Notes: generated by a model from the letters alone, not told the origin. 64,000 nucleotides of DNA from Streptomyces thermolilacinus SPC6 (GCF_000478605.2 NZ_ASHX02000001.1:5161001-5225000); one strand, 5' to 3'. Shown: positions 53,670 to 62,671, counted from the first letter of the stretch. A program made the numbers and translations.

Positions 53670-55163
53670 GATGTTCACGCCCCGGAACAGGGCCGACGGG
53701 CAGCCGTGCGAGACCGCCGCGATCTGGCCCGGCTGGGCCTTGCCGCAGTTGAACGCGCCGCCCAGGACGTACGTCTGCGGCCCGCCGACCTTCTCCAGCG
53801 ACCCCCAGAAGTCCGTCGTCGTCGCCTGGTACGCCACGTCCCGCAGCTGGCCCGCGAGGCGGCCGTTCTCGATGCGGAAGAACCGCTGCCCGGTGAACTG
53901 GAAGTTGTACCGCTGCATGTCGATCGACCAGGAGCGGTCACCGACCACGTAGATCCCCCGCTCGACCCCGCCGATCAGGTCCTCCGTCGAGAGGCCGCCC
54001 GGCTCGGGCAGCAGCGACACGTTCGCCATCCGCTGCACCGGCACATGCGACGGCGAGTCCGCGAACGCGCACCCGTTGGACCGCCCGAGCCCCGTGAGCC
54101 GCGCGATCCGCCGGTCCAGCTGGTAGCCGACCAGCACCCCGTCCTTCACCAGGTCCCACGACTGCGCCTCGACGCCCTCGTCGTCGTACCCGATCGTCGC
54201 CAGCCCGTGCTCGGCCGTGCGGTCACCCGTCACGTTCATGACCGGCGAGCCGTACCGCAGCTTGCCCAGCTGGTCGAAGGTGGCGAACGACGTGCCCGCG
54301 TACGCCGCCTCGTAACCGAGCGCCCGGTCCAGCTCGGTGGCGTGCCCGACCGACTCGTGGATCGTCAGCCACAGGTTCGACGGGTCCACGACCAGGTCGT
54401 ACGTCCCCGCCTCCACGCTCGGCGCGCGCATCTTCTCCGCCAGCAGCGCCGGGATCTCCTCCAGCTCCGCGTCCCAGTCCCAGCCCGTGCCGGTCAGGTA
54501 CTCCCAGCCGCGCCCGGCCGGGGGCGCCAGCGTCCGCATCGACTCGAACTCGCCGCTCGTCGCGTCCACCGCCACCGCCGTCAGCTGCGGGTGCACCCGG
54601 ACCCGCTGCTGCGTGGTGACCGTCCCGGCCGTGTCGGCGTAGAACTTGTTCTCGTGGACGGTCAGCAGCGACGCGTCCACGTGCGCCACCCCGTCCGCGC
54701 GCAGCAGCCGCGCGCTCCACTCCGCGAGCAGCGCGCTCTTCTCGGCGTCCGGCACGGAGAACGGGTCGATCTCGTACGAGGAGACCCACGTCCGCTCCGC
54801 GTGCACCGGCTCGTCCGCCAGCTCCACCTTCTCGTCGCTGCCCGCCGCCGCGATCACCCGCGCCGAGAGCTGCGCCATGGCCACCGCCTGCGAGGCGACC
54901 TTCGCGGCGGCGTCCATGGTCAGGTCCACGCCCGACGCGAACCCCCACGCCCCGCCGTGCACCACCCGCACCGCGTACCCGAGGTCCGTCGTGTCGGACG
55001 ACCCGGCGGGCTTGGCGTCCCGCAGCCGCCAGGAGGCGCTGCGCACCCGCTCGAACCGGAAGTCGGCGTGATCGGCTCCCAGCGCCCTGGCCCGGGCGAG
55101 CGCCGCGTCCGCGAGCGCCCGCAGGGGCAGGGCGAGGAACGCCTCATCGATGTCATGGGCCAC
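53640..55163 (-). CDS. tldD: TldD-family metallopeptidase
   Basis: A 507-aa zinc protease subunit. The metal motif HESVGHATELDR (HExxxH, residues 269-274) is intact, with GYDDEGVEAQSWDLVKDGVL, GCAFADSP and the C-terminal FNCGKAQPGQIAAVSHGCPS. GTG 55163 follows AAGGGAAGG at good spacing. First gene of the tldD-tldE operon; divergent from fabG over a 269-bp region rich in GATC. Confidence 0.92.
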   Translation of the reverse strand: MAHDIDEAFLALPLRALADAALARARALGADHADFRFERVRSASWRLRDAKPAGSSDTTDLGYAVRVVHGGAWGFASGVDLTMDAAAKVASQAVAMAQLSARVIAAAGSDEKVELADEPVHAERTWVSSYEIDPFSVPDAEKSALLAEWSARLLRADGVAHVDASLLTVHENKFYADTAGTVTTQQRVRVHPQLTAVAVDATSGEFESMRTLAPPAGRGWEYLTGTGWDWDAELEEIPALLAEKMRAPSVEAGTYDLVVDPSNLWLTIHESVGHATELDRALGYEAAYAGTSFATFDQLGKLRYGSPVMNVTGDRTAEHGLATIGYDDEGVEAQSWDLVKDGVLVGYQLDRRIARLTGLGRSNGCAFADSPSHVPVQRMANVSLLPEPGGLSTEDLIGGVERGIYVVGDRSWSIDMQRYNFQFTGQRFFRIENGRLAGQLRDVAYQATTTDFWGSLEKVGGPQTYVLGGAFNCGKAQPGQIAAVSHGCPSALFRGVNILNTAQEAGR

Positions 55164-55207
55164 AGGCGGCCTTCCCTTCACACATGGTCGCGTCCGTCGT
55201 CATCACC

Positions 55208-55249
55208 ATGGCGATCACTACGGCGATCACTACGGCGATCACTATGGCG
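55208..55249. repeat. 12-bp tandem repeat with GATC in each unit, tldD/fabG divergent region
   Basis: Three full units (A[TC]GGCGATCACT at 55208-55219, 55220-55231, 55232-55243) and half a fourth. GATC falls every 12 bp at 55213, 55225 and 55237. Three further GATC lie at 55271, 55326 and 55427 before the fabG start, six in all within 215 bp. Confidence 0.8.
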
Positions 55250-55432
55250 CAGGCGGACGCCGACTGCGCCGATCCGGCCGGGAGCCGGGGAACCGGGCGC
55301 GGCCTGAGCCGCGGCCGACTGTAGAGATCCAACAGTCAGGGCAGCGAGGCCCTGTCGAGGCCGGATTCGGTCGATGGCCGGTCGTGGCGATAGTTTCGAC
55401 GCGTACCAGACCGCTATCGAAAGGGTGATCCG

Positions 55433-56152
55433 ATGAGCCGCTCGGTTCTCGTCACCGGAGGCAACCGGGGCATCGGCCTCGCCATCGCCCGCGCTTTCGC
55501 CGACGCCGGCGACAAGGTCGCGTTCACCTACCGGTCCGGCGAGCCGCCCGCCGAGCTCGTGGAGCTCGGCTGCCTGGGCGTGCGGTGCGACATCACCGAC
55601 TCCGAGCAGGTGGAGACCGCCTACAAGGAGATCGAGGAGAAGCACGGCCCCGTGGAGGTCCTCGTCGCCAACGCGGGCGTCACCAAGGACCAGCTGCTCA
55701 TGCGGATGTCCGAGGACGACTTCACCTCCGTCCTCGACACGAACCTCACGGGCACCTTCCGCGTCGTGAAGCGGGCCAACCGCGGCATGCTGCGCGCCAA
55801 GAAGGGCCGCGTCGTGCTCATCTCGTCCGTCGTCGGCCTGCTCGGCTCGGCGGGCCAGGCGAACTACGCCGCCTCCAAGGCCGGCCTCGTCGGCTTCGCC
55901 CGCTCGCTCGCCCGGGAGCTGGGCTCCCGCAACATCACCTTCAACGTCGTCGCGCCCGGCTTCGTGGACACCGACATGACGAAGGTGCTCACCGACGAGC
56001 AGCGCGCGGGCATCGTCTCGCAGGTGCCGCTGGGCCGCTACGCGCAGCCCGAGGAGATCGCGGCCGCGGTGCGCTTCCTGGCGTCGGACGACGCCTCGTA
56101 CATCACTGGAGCCGTCATCCCCGTTGACGGCGGATTGGGCATGGGTCACTGA
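55433..56152 (+). CDS. fabG: 3-oxoacyl-[acyl-carrier-protein] reductase FabG
   Basis: A 239-aa SDR. Cofactor motif VLVTGGNRGIGLAIARAF, LVANAGVTKDQLLMRM, catalytic Ser in VLISSVVGLLG and YAASKAGLVGFARSLA with Tyr and Lys intact; VIPVDGGLGMGH ends the chain. Reduces 3-oxoacyl-ACP in fatty acid elongation. ATG 55433, ribosome site AAAGGG overlaps a GATC. Five bp before fabI, so one operon. Confidence 0.94.
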   Translation: MSRSVLVTGGNRGIGLAIARAFADAGDKVAFTYRSGEPPAELVELGCLGVRCDITDSEQVETAYKEIEEKHGPVEVLVANAGVTKDQLLMRMSEDDFTSVLDTNLTGTFRVVKRANRGMLRAKKGRVVLISSVVGLLGSAGQANYAASKAGLVGFARSLARELGSRNITFNVVAPGFVDTDMTKVLTDEQRAGIVSQVPLGRYAQPEEIAAAVRFLASDDASYITGAVIPVDGGLGMGH

Positions 56153-56157
56153 GTCAC

Positions 56158-56925
56158 ATGAGCGGAATTCTCGAGGGCAAGCGCATCCTCATCACCGGTG
56201 TGCTGATGGAGTCCTCCATCGCGTTCCACACCGCCAAGGTGGCCCAGGAGCAGGGTGCCGAGGTCATCCTCACCGCGTTCCCCCGCCCCACCCTCACCGA
56301 GCGCATCGCCAAGAAGCTGCCGAAGCCGGCCAAGGTCTTCGAGCTGGACGTCACCAACGACGAGCACCTCGCCCGTGTCGAGGAGACCGTCCGCGCGGAG
56401 CTCGGAGGCCTCGACGGCGTCGTCCACTCCATCGGCTTCGCCCCGCAGGACGCGCTCGGCGGCAACTTCCTCAACACGCCGTTCGAGTCGGTCTCCACGG
56501 CCATGCACGTCTCGGCGTTCTCCCTGAAGTCGCTGACCATGGCGTGCGTGCCGCTGATGTCGAACGGCGGCTCGGTCGTGGGCCTGACCTTCGACGCGCA
56601 GTTCGCCTGGCCGCAGTACGACTGGATGGGCCCGGCCAAGGCCGCCCTGGAGGCCACCAGCCGCTACCTGGCGCGTGACCTCGGCGAGCGGAACGTCCGC
56701 TGCAACCTCATCTCCGCGGGCCCGCTCCGCTCGATGGCCGCCAAGTCCATCCCGGGCTTCGGCGAGCTCGCGAAGGTCTGGGACGAGCGCTCCCCGCTCG
56801 CCTGGGACATGACGGACCCGGAGCCCGCCGGCCGCGGTGTCGTCGCCCTGCTGTCGGACTTCTTCCCGAAGACCACGGGCGAGATCATCCACGTGGACGG
56901 CGGCGTCCACATCATGGGTGCCTGA
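56158..56925 (+). CDS. fabI: enoyl-[acyl-carrier-protein] reductase FabI/InhA
   Basis: A 255-aa NADH-dependent enoyl-ACP reductase. GILEGKRILITGVLMESSIA is the FabI/InhA start, VHSIGFAPQDALGG the substrate-loop region, and FAWPQYDWMGPAKAALEATS carries the Y-x6-K active site of this group. Ends VDGGVHIMGA. Completes the fatty acid elongation cycle together with FabG directly upstream. Confidence 0.95.
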   Translation: MSGILEGKRILITGVLMESSIAFHTAKVAQEQGAEVILTAFPRPTLTERIAKKLPKPAKVFELDVTNDEHLARVEETVRAELGGLDGVVHSIGFAPQDALGGNFLNTPFESVSTAMHVSAFSLKSLTMACVPLMSNGGSVVGLTFDAQFAWPQYDWMGPAKAALEATSRYLARDLGERNVRCNLISAGPLRSMAAKSIPGFGELAKVWDERSPLAWDMTDPEPAGRGVVALLSDFFPKTTGEIIHVDGGVHIMGA

Positions 56926-56952
56926 CGCCCGTATCCCGGGGATTCCCCTCGA

Positions 56953-56992
56953 CGAGGCCGCGTGACCGTCACCCGATCGGCGCGCGGCCTCG
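56953..56992 (+). terminator. hairpin after fabI
   Basis: Arms CGAGGCCGCG and CGCGGCCTCG (10 bp, exact) with a 20-nt loop, 28 bp after the fabI stop. Confidence 0.6.
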
Positions 56993-57061
56993 GCGCGTGT
57001 GCGGCATCCTGAGGGAGCCGGGTGGCCGCCGCCTCCCGGCGCCCGGGGAGGAGGTGTGGCC

Positions 57062-57484
57062 GTGCCGATACGACTCCGACACCACCGGTCTGCCGCTCCG
57101 GCCGCCGTCTGCGTACTGGCCGCCGCGCTGTTCGCGGGTCCGGCCGCGCTGACCGGCTCCGCCGCGGCGGACGCGCGGCACCGCGCACCCGACGAGGCTC
57201 GGCGCCTGTCGGGTCAGGCGCACCGCGCATCCGACGAGCACGCGGGCGCCTCGTGCCGTACGGAGGTCGAGGGCTCCCGCGTCACCGCGTACTGCCACAA
57301 CCCCTATCCCCGCATCGACCGGGTGCGCCTGCACGTCGAGTGCGCCCGCTGGTGGGACGTGGACGCCGACAGCGCCCCGGTCGAGGTGCCGGCCACCGCG
57401 TACGTCGAGTTGACCGAGCGGTGCTGGAAGGAGGTCAGGGCCGCCTGGGTCAGCCACGACCCGCTTCCGGCTCCGGGCTCCTGA
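57062..57484 (+). CDS. small secreted protein
   Basis: About 140 aa. A basic head (VPIRLRHHRSAAP) and hydrophobic core (AAVCVLAAALFAGPAALTG) form a signal peptide ending near SAAA. The mature part has four Cys (GASCRTEVE, AYCHNPYPRIDRV, HVECARWWDV, ERCWKEV), probably two disulphides. GTG 57062 lies eight bases after GGAGGAGG; GTG 57056 is too close. Its last 35 bp overlap the converging regulator gene. Function unknown. Confidence 0.75.
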   Translation: MPIRLRHHRSAAPAAVCVLAAALFAGPAALTGSAAADARHRAPDEARRLSGQAHRASDEHAGASCRTEVEGSRVTAYCHNPYPRIDRVRLHVECARWWDVDADSAPVEVPATAYVELTERCWKEVRAAWVSHDPLPAPGS

Positions 57485-58142
57485 GGCACATGAACGGATA
57501 GCCCGCGGCCTCCGCCGCCGCCGTGTCGGCGTCACCCGCGCGGATCGCCTCCACCAGCCGCCCGTGGTCCATGTGGTGCTCGGGGCGCAGCCGCTGCCCC
57601 ACGTCGTCGCGGAGCCAGGCCCGCAGCAGATGCCCCAGATCGGCGTACAGCTCGATCAGCACGTCGTTGTGCGAGGCCGCCACCACCGCCAGGTGGAACG
57701 TCGCGTCCGCCGCCACGAACACGTCCGCGTCGCCCGTCTCCCACGCCGCCTCCCGCCGCGCGAGCAGCGTGTCCAGCTGCTGGAGGTCCCGCTCCGTGCG
57801 CCGCCCGGCGGCCAGCCGCGCCGCCGACGCCTCCAGCGTGGAGCGGAGCTCGGCGACGTGCCGGGGGTCCGCGTCGGCGAAGCGGCGGTGCATCACCCCG
57901 GCCAGCTCGCTCGTCGCGATGACGTACGTGCCCGAGCCCTGGCGGATGTCGAGGAGCCCGTTGTGGGCGAGGGCCCGCACCGCCTCCCGGACCGTGTTGC
58001 GGGCGACGCCCAGCTGCTCGACCAGCTCCGGTTCGGTGGGGATACGGGAGCCGACCGGCCACTCGCCGGAGGTGATCTGGTTCCGCAGCTGCGCGATCAC
58101 CTGGTCGGAGAGCGCGGACCGGCGGGGCGAGCTGAGCGCCAT
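57450..58142 (-). CDS. FadR-family (GntR) transcriptional regulator
   Basis: 230 aa. The N-terminal winged helix has LSDQVIAQLRNQITSGEWPV, GSRIPTEPELVEQLGVARNT and VREAVRALAHNGLLDIRQGS, then GTYV; the C-terminal all-helical FCD domain shows ELRSTLEASAARLAA, FHLAVVAASHNDVLIELYAD and HGRLVEAIRAGD with His ligands typical of metal/ligand pockets. ATG 58142. Divergent from an MFS exporter, with nested dyads between them; likely represses the exporter and itself. Confidence 0.9.
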   Translation of the reverse strand: MALSSPRRSALSDQVIAQLRNQITSGEWPVGSRIPTEPELVEQLGVARNTVREAVRALAHNGLLDIRQGSGTYVIATSELAGVMHRRFADADPRHVAELRSTLEASAARLAAGRRTERDLQQLDTLLARREAAWETGDADVFVAADATFHLAVVAASHNDVLIELYADLGHLLRAWLRDDVGQRLRPEHHMDHGRLVEAIRAGDADTAAAEAAGYPFMCLRSPEPEAGRG

Positions 58143-58250
58143 GGGTTCTTCCTCGGAGTCGTAGGGGCGGGTCGCGAGGGAGCGTACGCGGTGGAGGGGG
58201 CCGTCGGCGGTGAGCGGGGCGACGGCGACCCGCCCCTCAGCATCGTTCAG

Positions 58251-58276
58251 GATTGGACAACCAATCATCCCATGAT
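58251..58276. promoter_or_regulatory. overlapping dyads, candidate FadR-type operator
   Basis: GATTGGACAACCAATC (58251-58266, 6-bp arms) overlaps ATCATCCCATGAT (58264-58276, 5-bp arms). They lie 15-40 bp before the exporter ATG and in the only AT-rich patch of the divergent region. Confidence 0.6.
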
Positions 58277-58290
58277 TCTATGATGGTCGT

Positions 58291-59658
58291 ATGTCCGACG
58301 AGCCGCACGCCCCGACGCACACCCCCGTCCGTACCACCCCACGGCCCGCCGAACCCGCCACGGCGCAGGCCACGGCCACGGGCGCGGCGCCCGCACCAGA
58401 GCCCTCCAGCGTCTGGCTGCCCCGCCTCCTCGTCGTCGGCCTCGTCCTCGCCGCGCTCAACCTCCGCCCGGCCATCACCAGCCTCGGCGCCCTCCTGGAG
58501 GAGGTCCGCACCGGCCTCCACATGAGCGGCGGCGTCGCCGGACTCCTCACCTCCGTGCCGCCGCTGTGCTTCGCCGTCTTCGGCGTCGCCGCGCCCCGCC
58601 TGGCCCGCCGCTTCGGCCCGGCGGCGGTCGTCTGCGCGGGCATGGCGGCCATCGCCGCCGGAGTGCTCGTCCGCCCCTTCGCGGGCGGCACGCCGGGCTT
58701 CCTCGCCGCGAGCGCCCTCGCCCTCATGGGCATCGCGCTCAGCAACGTCCTGATGCCCGTCATCGTCAAGCGGTACTTCCCCGACCGCGTCGGCACGATG
58801 ACCGGCCTGTACTCGATGGCCCTCGCCCTCGGCACGTCCCTCGCGGCAGCCGTCACCGTCCCGCTCACCGCAGCGCTCGGCGGCGGCTGGCAGACGGGCC
58901 TCGCGGTGTGGGCCGCGCTGGCCGCGCTCGCCGTCCTGTCGTGGATTCCGGTCGTACGGGACCACCGCGCGTCGGCGCGCCCCACCGCCCCCGCTCCCGC
59001 CCCCACCACCCCACCCGCAACCACACCCCCCACGACGGCGCGCGACGCGGCGGCCGAGGCACCCGCCGCCACGGCCGCGCCCCGAGTCGCCCGGAGCCGT
59101 ACGGCGTGGGCGCTGGCCTGCTTCTTCGGCCTCCAGGCCACCGGTGCGTACATCACCATGGGCTGGCTGCCGCAGATCTTCCGTGACGCGGGCGTCCCCG
59201 CCGGGACCGCAGGGGTCCTGCTGGCGGTGACCATGGTCATGGGCGTCCCGCTCGCGTTCGTCATCCCGCGCGTCGCCGGACGGATGCGGCAGCAGGGGCC
59301 CATCGTGATCACCCTGGGCCTGTCCGGGCTCGCCGGGTACGCGGGGCTGCTCACCGCGCCCGCCGAAGGCGCCTGGCTGTGGGCGGTCCTGCTCGGCGTC
59401 TCGAACTGCGCCTTCCCGCTCGCGCTGACCATGATCGGCATGCGGGCCAGGACGGGCGCCGGCGTCGTACGGCTGTCGGCGTTCGCGCAGTGTGCCGGGT
59501 ACCTCCTGTCGGTCCCCGGACCGATCCTCGTGGGCGCCCTGTACCAGCACAGCGGCGGCTGGACAGCGCCGCTCGTCCTGATGGCGGGCCTGATGGTGCC
59601 GCAGATGGCGGCCGGTGTGCTGGCCGGACGGGACCGCACCGTCGAGGACGGCGACTGA
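58291..59658 (+). CDS. MFS transporter, CynX/NimT family
   Basis: 455 aa, twelve hydrophobic segments. LVVGLVLAALNLRPAITSLG is the CynX-family start, and ALMGIALSNVLMPVIVKRYF plus LALTMIGMRARTGAGVVRLS mark the two halves. The N-terminal 40 residues and the central loop (SARPTAPAPAPTTPPATTPP) are Pro/Ala/Thr-rich. Family members move cyanate or nitroimidazoles, or are orphans. Control by the divergent FadR-type regulator is likely. Confidence 0.9.
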   Translation: MSDEPHAPTHTPVRTTPRPAEPATAQATATGAAPAPEPSSVWLPRLLVVGLVLAALNLRPAITSLGALLEEVRTGLHMSGGVAGLLTSVPPLCFAVFGVAAPRLARRFGPAAVVCAGMAAIAAGVLVRPFAGGTPGFLAASALALMGIALSNVLMPVIVKRYFPDRVGTMTGLYSMALALGTSLAAAVTVPLTAALGGGWQTGLAVWAALAALAVLSWIPVVRDHRASARPTAPAPAPTTPPATTPPTTARDAAAEAPAATAAPRVARSRTAWALACFFGLQATGAYITMGWLPQIFRDAGVPAGTAGVLLAVTMVMGVPLAFVIPRVAGRMRQQGPIVITLGLSGLAGYAGLLTAPAEGAWLWAVLLGVSNCAFPLALTMIGMRARTGAGVVRLSAFAQCAGYLLSVPGPILVGALYQHSGGWTAPLVLMAGLMVPQMAAGVLAGRDRTVEDGD

Positions 59659-59676
59659 GGGTGCGAGACTGGTGCC

Positions 59677-59793
59677 ATGCCTGTGCTCGACCCGAACCCC
59701 CAGAACGGCCAGAAGAAGCTGCTCGCCGTCTTCGGCGCCATGCTCGCGATCGGCGTGGTGATCGGCATCGTCGCCACCATCGCCTCACCGTGA
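59677..59793 (+). CDS. 38-aa SGM_5486-type transporter-associated protein
   Basis: MPVLDPNPQNGQKKLLAVFG followed by one hydrophobic segment (AMLAIGVVIGIVATIASP). It starts 18 bp after the MFS stop in the same direction. Small proteins of this type are found after this transporter in Streptomyces (memory). Probably an accessory membrane peptide of the exporter. Confidence 0.8.
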   Translation: MPVLDPNPQNGQKKLLAVFGAMLAIGVVIGIVATIASP

Positions 59794-59872
59794 CCCCACC
59801 GCACCCGGCCCGGCCGCCCCGCGTCTGACGCGACCCGGCCACCGGCCCCGGACGCCGGGGGTGGGGCTGTAC

Positions 59873-59894
59873 CCCCGTCCCCTAGGGGACGGGG
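59873..59894. terminator. 22-bp palindrome: terminator or operator
   Basis: CCCCGTCCCC TA GGGGACGGGG, exact 10-bp arms, 80 bp after the small transporter-associated gene and 96 bp before the next gene. It could end the MFS transcript or be a regulator site for the gene at 59990. Confidence 0.55.
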
Positions 59895-59989
59895 ATCAGG
59901 GTCGGATGGGGGAAGAACCGGATGGGCCCGCCGCCGGACAGTCCGTAGCGTGAAACCACCACGGACCCGCGATCACGACGGAGGCGGCC

Positions 59990-60262
59990 ATGCCGGCCCG
60001 TACGCCCACCCGACCCCGCGCCACCGCGCCCGCCGCAGCCACCGCCCCCGCGCGCGCCGGGGCCGTCGCCACCGCGCCCGCCGCTTCCACCGCGGCCGTC
60101 GGCGCGGACGCCCGGCTGCCCTGGTGGGCGATAGCCCTCCCCGCCGCCGCCTTCACGGCGCTGTTCCTCCTCCTCCCGGCCCCCGGACACCCCCGCGCGA
60201 CGGACGGCGAGCCCGCCGTGGGCCGGTTCCTCGAACACGTCCGGCACACCATCGCCTCGTAG
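59990..60262 (+). CDS. small membrane protein, unknown
   Basis: 90 aa: an Ala/Pro/Arg-rich head, one membrane segment (LPWWAIALPAAAFTALFLLL) and the tail VGRFLEHVRHTIAS. ATG 59990 follows GGAGGCGG at good spacing, which supports a real gene. No family recognised with certainty. Confidence 0.65.
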   Translation: MPARTPTRPRATAPAAATAPARAGAVATAPAASTAAVGADARLPWWAIALPAAAFTALFLLLPAPGHPRATDGEPAVGRFLEHVRHTIAS

Positions 60263-60626
60263 GGCCCCGTCCGCCGCCACACGCGCGGGCGCGGGTCCCG
60301 GCTCGCACGCCGCTCACAGCCGGGGAGCACCAAGGTGCGGCGCCACGAGGGCATCACCACCTTGCCCGTGAGCGCGGCGTCGTCAGCCAGAGCGGGAGCC
60401 GGCCGATCAGCCGGTCGGCGTTCCGTCACGGCGGGCGGAGGGGAGGCCGCGGCCGCGGCGTACAGCCCGACCACCGCGAACCCGACGCGCACCCGGACCC
60501 GGCGACGGAGGCCGACCGGCAGGCGCCCCGGCCCGACCCGAACACCCGCCCCGGCCCGGTCACCCGCGCAGGGGGAAGGCGTCAACACCCTGCGCCAGAG
60601 GGTCCGTTTCGTGCGAAGCTGGGGAC
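60263..60626. other. intergenic, no gene seen
   Basis: A 364-bp gap. Long open frames on both strands are artefacts of G+C content (Arg/Pro/Thr-rich). One minus-strand frame around 60400-60500 reads somewhat protein-like but has no ribosome site or conserved motif. Confidence 0.5.
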
Positions 60627-61145
60627 ATGAGCGTCGATACACCTCGCAGGATCGTGCTACTCCGGCATGCGAAGGCCGACTGGTCCCAGGACGCGGACCA
60701 CGAGCGTCCGCTCGCCGACCGGGGCCGCCAGGAGGCGCCCCTCGCCGGGCGTCGGCTCGCGAGCGCCGGCATCACCCCCGACCTGACCCTGTGCTCGACC
60801 GCCGTGCGCACCCGCGAGACGTGGAAGCTGGTGGTCCACGAGCTGCCCCAGCGACCCAGGACCGTCTACGACGAGCGGGTCTACGAAGCCTCCCTCGGCG
60901 ACCTGATCGCCCTGCTCAACGAGACACCCGAGGACGTGGACGACCTCCTCGTCGTCGGGCACAACCCCGGCATCCACGCCCTCGCCGACGCCCTCGCCGG
61001 AGACGCCGAGGGGGACATCCTGCCCCGGATGAACCGCAGCGGCTTCCCGACCTCCGCCTTCGCCGTCCTCACGTTCAGCGGCGAGTGGAAGACCTTGGAG
61101 CACGGCGTCGCCAGGCTGGTCGACTTCTGGGCGCCCCACGCGTGA
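60627..61145 (+). CDS. sixA: SixA-like phosphohistidine phosphatase
   Basis: 172 aa, histidine phosphatase superfamily. RRIVLLRHAKADW holds the catalytic RHA motif (Arg and His), LADRGRQEAPLAGRRL, the second Arg in LCSTAVRTRETWKL, and the second His in VVGHNPGIHALADAL. SixA removes phosphate from phosphohistidine proteins. ATG 60627 after GGGGA. Confidence 0.9.
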   Translation: MSVDTPRRIVLLRHAKADWSQDADHERPLADRGRQEAPLAGRRLASAGITPDLTLCSTAVRTRETWKLVVHELPQRPRTVYDERVYEASLGDLIALLNETPEDVDDLLVVGHNPGIHALADALAGDAEGDILPRMNRSGFPTSAFAVLTFSGEWKTLEHGVARLVDFWAPHA

Positions 61146-61182
61146 CCCCGGCGTGACCCCGCCCCGCCCGGCGGGGAGACGG

Positions 61183-61219
61183 CGACGGCCCGGACACCCA
61201 CGAGGTGCCCGGGCCGTCG
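61183..61219. terminator. bidirectional terminator between sixA and serB
   Basis: Stem CGACGGCCCGG / CCGGGCCGTCG extended by CACC/GGTG after one mismatch, with a 5-nt loop, between converging genes. Confidence 0.85.
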
Positions 61220-61273
61220 TACGTTGCCCGTCGCGTACGTCCCCGTCCGCGCGGGGCCGCGCTCGCCGCTCCG

Positions 61274-62482
61274 TCAGGAGGGCTCGGCGACGTCCGCCGC
61301 CTCGACCTCCTCGCGCGTGATGCCGAGCAGGTACAGCACGGTGTCGAGGAACGGCACGTTGACGGCCGTGTCCGCGGCCCGCCGCACCACCGGCTTGGCG
61401 TTGAACGCCACACCCAGGCCCGCCGCGTTCAGCATGTCCAGGTCGTTCGCGCCGTCACCGATCGCCACCGTCTGAGCCAGCGGCACTCCCGCCTCCGCCG
61501 CGAACCGGCGCAGCAGCCGCGCCTTGCCGGCCCGGTCCACGACCTCCCCGGTCACCCGGCCGGTCAGCTTCCCGTCCACGATCTCCAGCGTGTTGGCGGA
61601 GGCGAAGTCCAGCCCCAGCCGCACCTTCAGGTCGTCCGTGACCTGCGTGAACCCGCCGGACACCACCCCGACCTGGTAGCCGAGGCGCTTCAGCGTACGG
61701 ATCAGGGTGCGGGCGCCGGGCGTCAGCCGCACCTCGGAGCGCACCTTGTCCACCACCGACTCGTCCAGGCCCTCCAACAGCGCCACCCGCGCGTGCAGCG
61801 ACTGCTCGAAGTCCAGCTCGCCCCGCATCGCCGACGCCGTGATCTCCGCGACCTTGTCCTCGCACCCGGCGTGCGCGGCGAACAGCTCGATGACCTCGTC
61901 CTGGATCAGCGTCGAGTCCACGTCCATGACCACCAGCCGCTGCGCCCTCCGGTGCAGCCCGGCCGACACGACGGCGACGTCCACGCCCAGCTCGTGGCCC
62001 TCGGTGGCGAGCGCCGTCCGCAGCGGCTCGGTCTCCACCCCTGACACGGCGAACTCCACCGCCGTCACCGGGTACTTGGCCAGCCGGAAGATACGGTCGA
62101 TGTTCCCGCCGGTGCGGGTGATGGTGGCCGCTATGGCCGCGGAGTTCTCCGCGGTCAGCGGGTTGCCCAGGACCGTCACATGGGAACGGCCGTGACCGCG
62201 GGGGCGGTTGTCGCCCGTACCGGAGATGATCTCCGCCTGGAGCTTCAGCGACTCGGCCCAGCTGTGGACGGTGGCCCGCAGTTCGCCCTCCGTGCTGACG
62301 GCCGGCTCGGTGACGAGCGCGCACAGGACGATACGGCCGCGGGTGACGACCTGCTCGATGTCCACGACATCGACGGAGAACGCGGCGAGGGTGTCGAACA
62401 GCCCGGCGGTGATCCCGGGGCGGTCCTTCCCGAAGATCTTCACGAGAAGGGTGGGAACGTCTGAGGTCTGTGATGCGCTCAT
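61274..62482 (-). CDS. serB: phosphoserine phosphatase SerB
   Basis: 402 aa. N-terminal ACT domains (TLLVKIFGKDRPGITAGLFD, VTVLGNPLTAENSAAIAATI), then a HAD phosphatase with motif I VVMDVDSTLIQDEVIE (catalytic DxD), Ser in VGVVSGGFTQV and motif IV AIGDGANDLDML. Last step of serine synthesis. ATG 62482 follows GGAGGGA. Confidence 0.95.
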   Translation of the reverse strand: MSASQTSDVPTLLVKIFGKDRPGITAGLFDTLAAFSVDVVDIEQVVTRGRIVLCALVTEPAVSTEGELRATVHSWAESLKLQAEIISGTGDNRPRGHGRSHVTVLGNPLTAENSAAIAATITRTGGNIDRIFRLAKYPVTAVEFAVSGVETEPLRTALATEGHELGVDVAVVSAGLHRRAQRLVVMDVDSTLIQDEVIELFAAHAGCEDKVAEITASAMRGELDFEQSLHARVALLEGLDESVVDKVRSEVRLTPGARTLIRTLKRLGYQVGVVSGGFTQVTDDLKVRLGLDFASANTLEIVDGKLTGRVTGEVVDRAGKARLLRRFAAEAGVPLAQTVAIGDGANDLDMLNAAGLGVAFNAKPVVRRAADTAVNVPFLDTVLYLLGITREEVEAADVAEPS

Positions 62483-62671
62483 GGTCCCTCCACCGTATCC
62501 GCACCGCCGTGAGCCCACCGCCCCTGTCCCGCCCTGCGGACATCCGGCCCGGCACCGGGCACCCGACACCCCGGACGTCAGGGGCCCGTCGCGGCTACGG
62601 GGCTTACGCCCGAGGTGGAATCATGTCTTCACACCGCCCGACTTTCGGATCGGGGACCCGGCCTGAAATAG

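Noticed and set aside
59882..60642. Minus-strand frames opposite the 90-aa gene and the following gap
   Set aside because: No ribosome site or family motif; Gly/Arg-rich.
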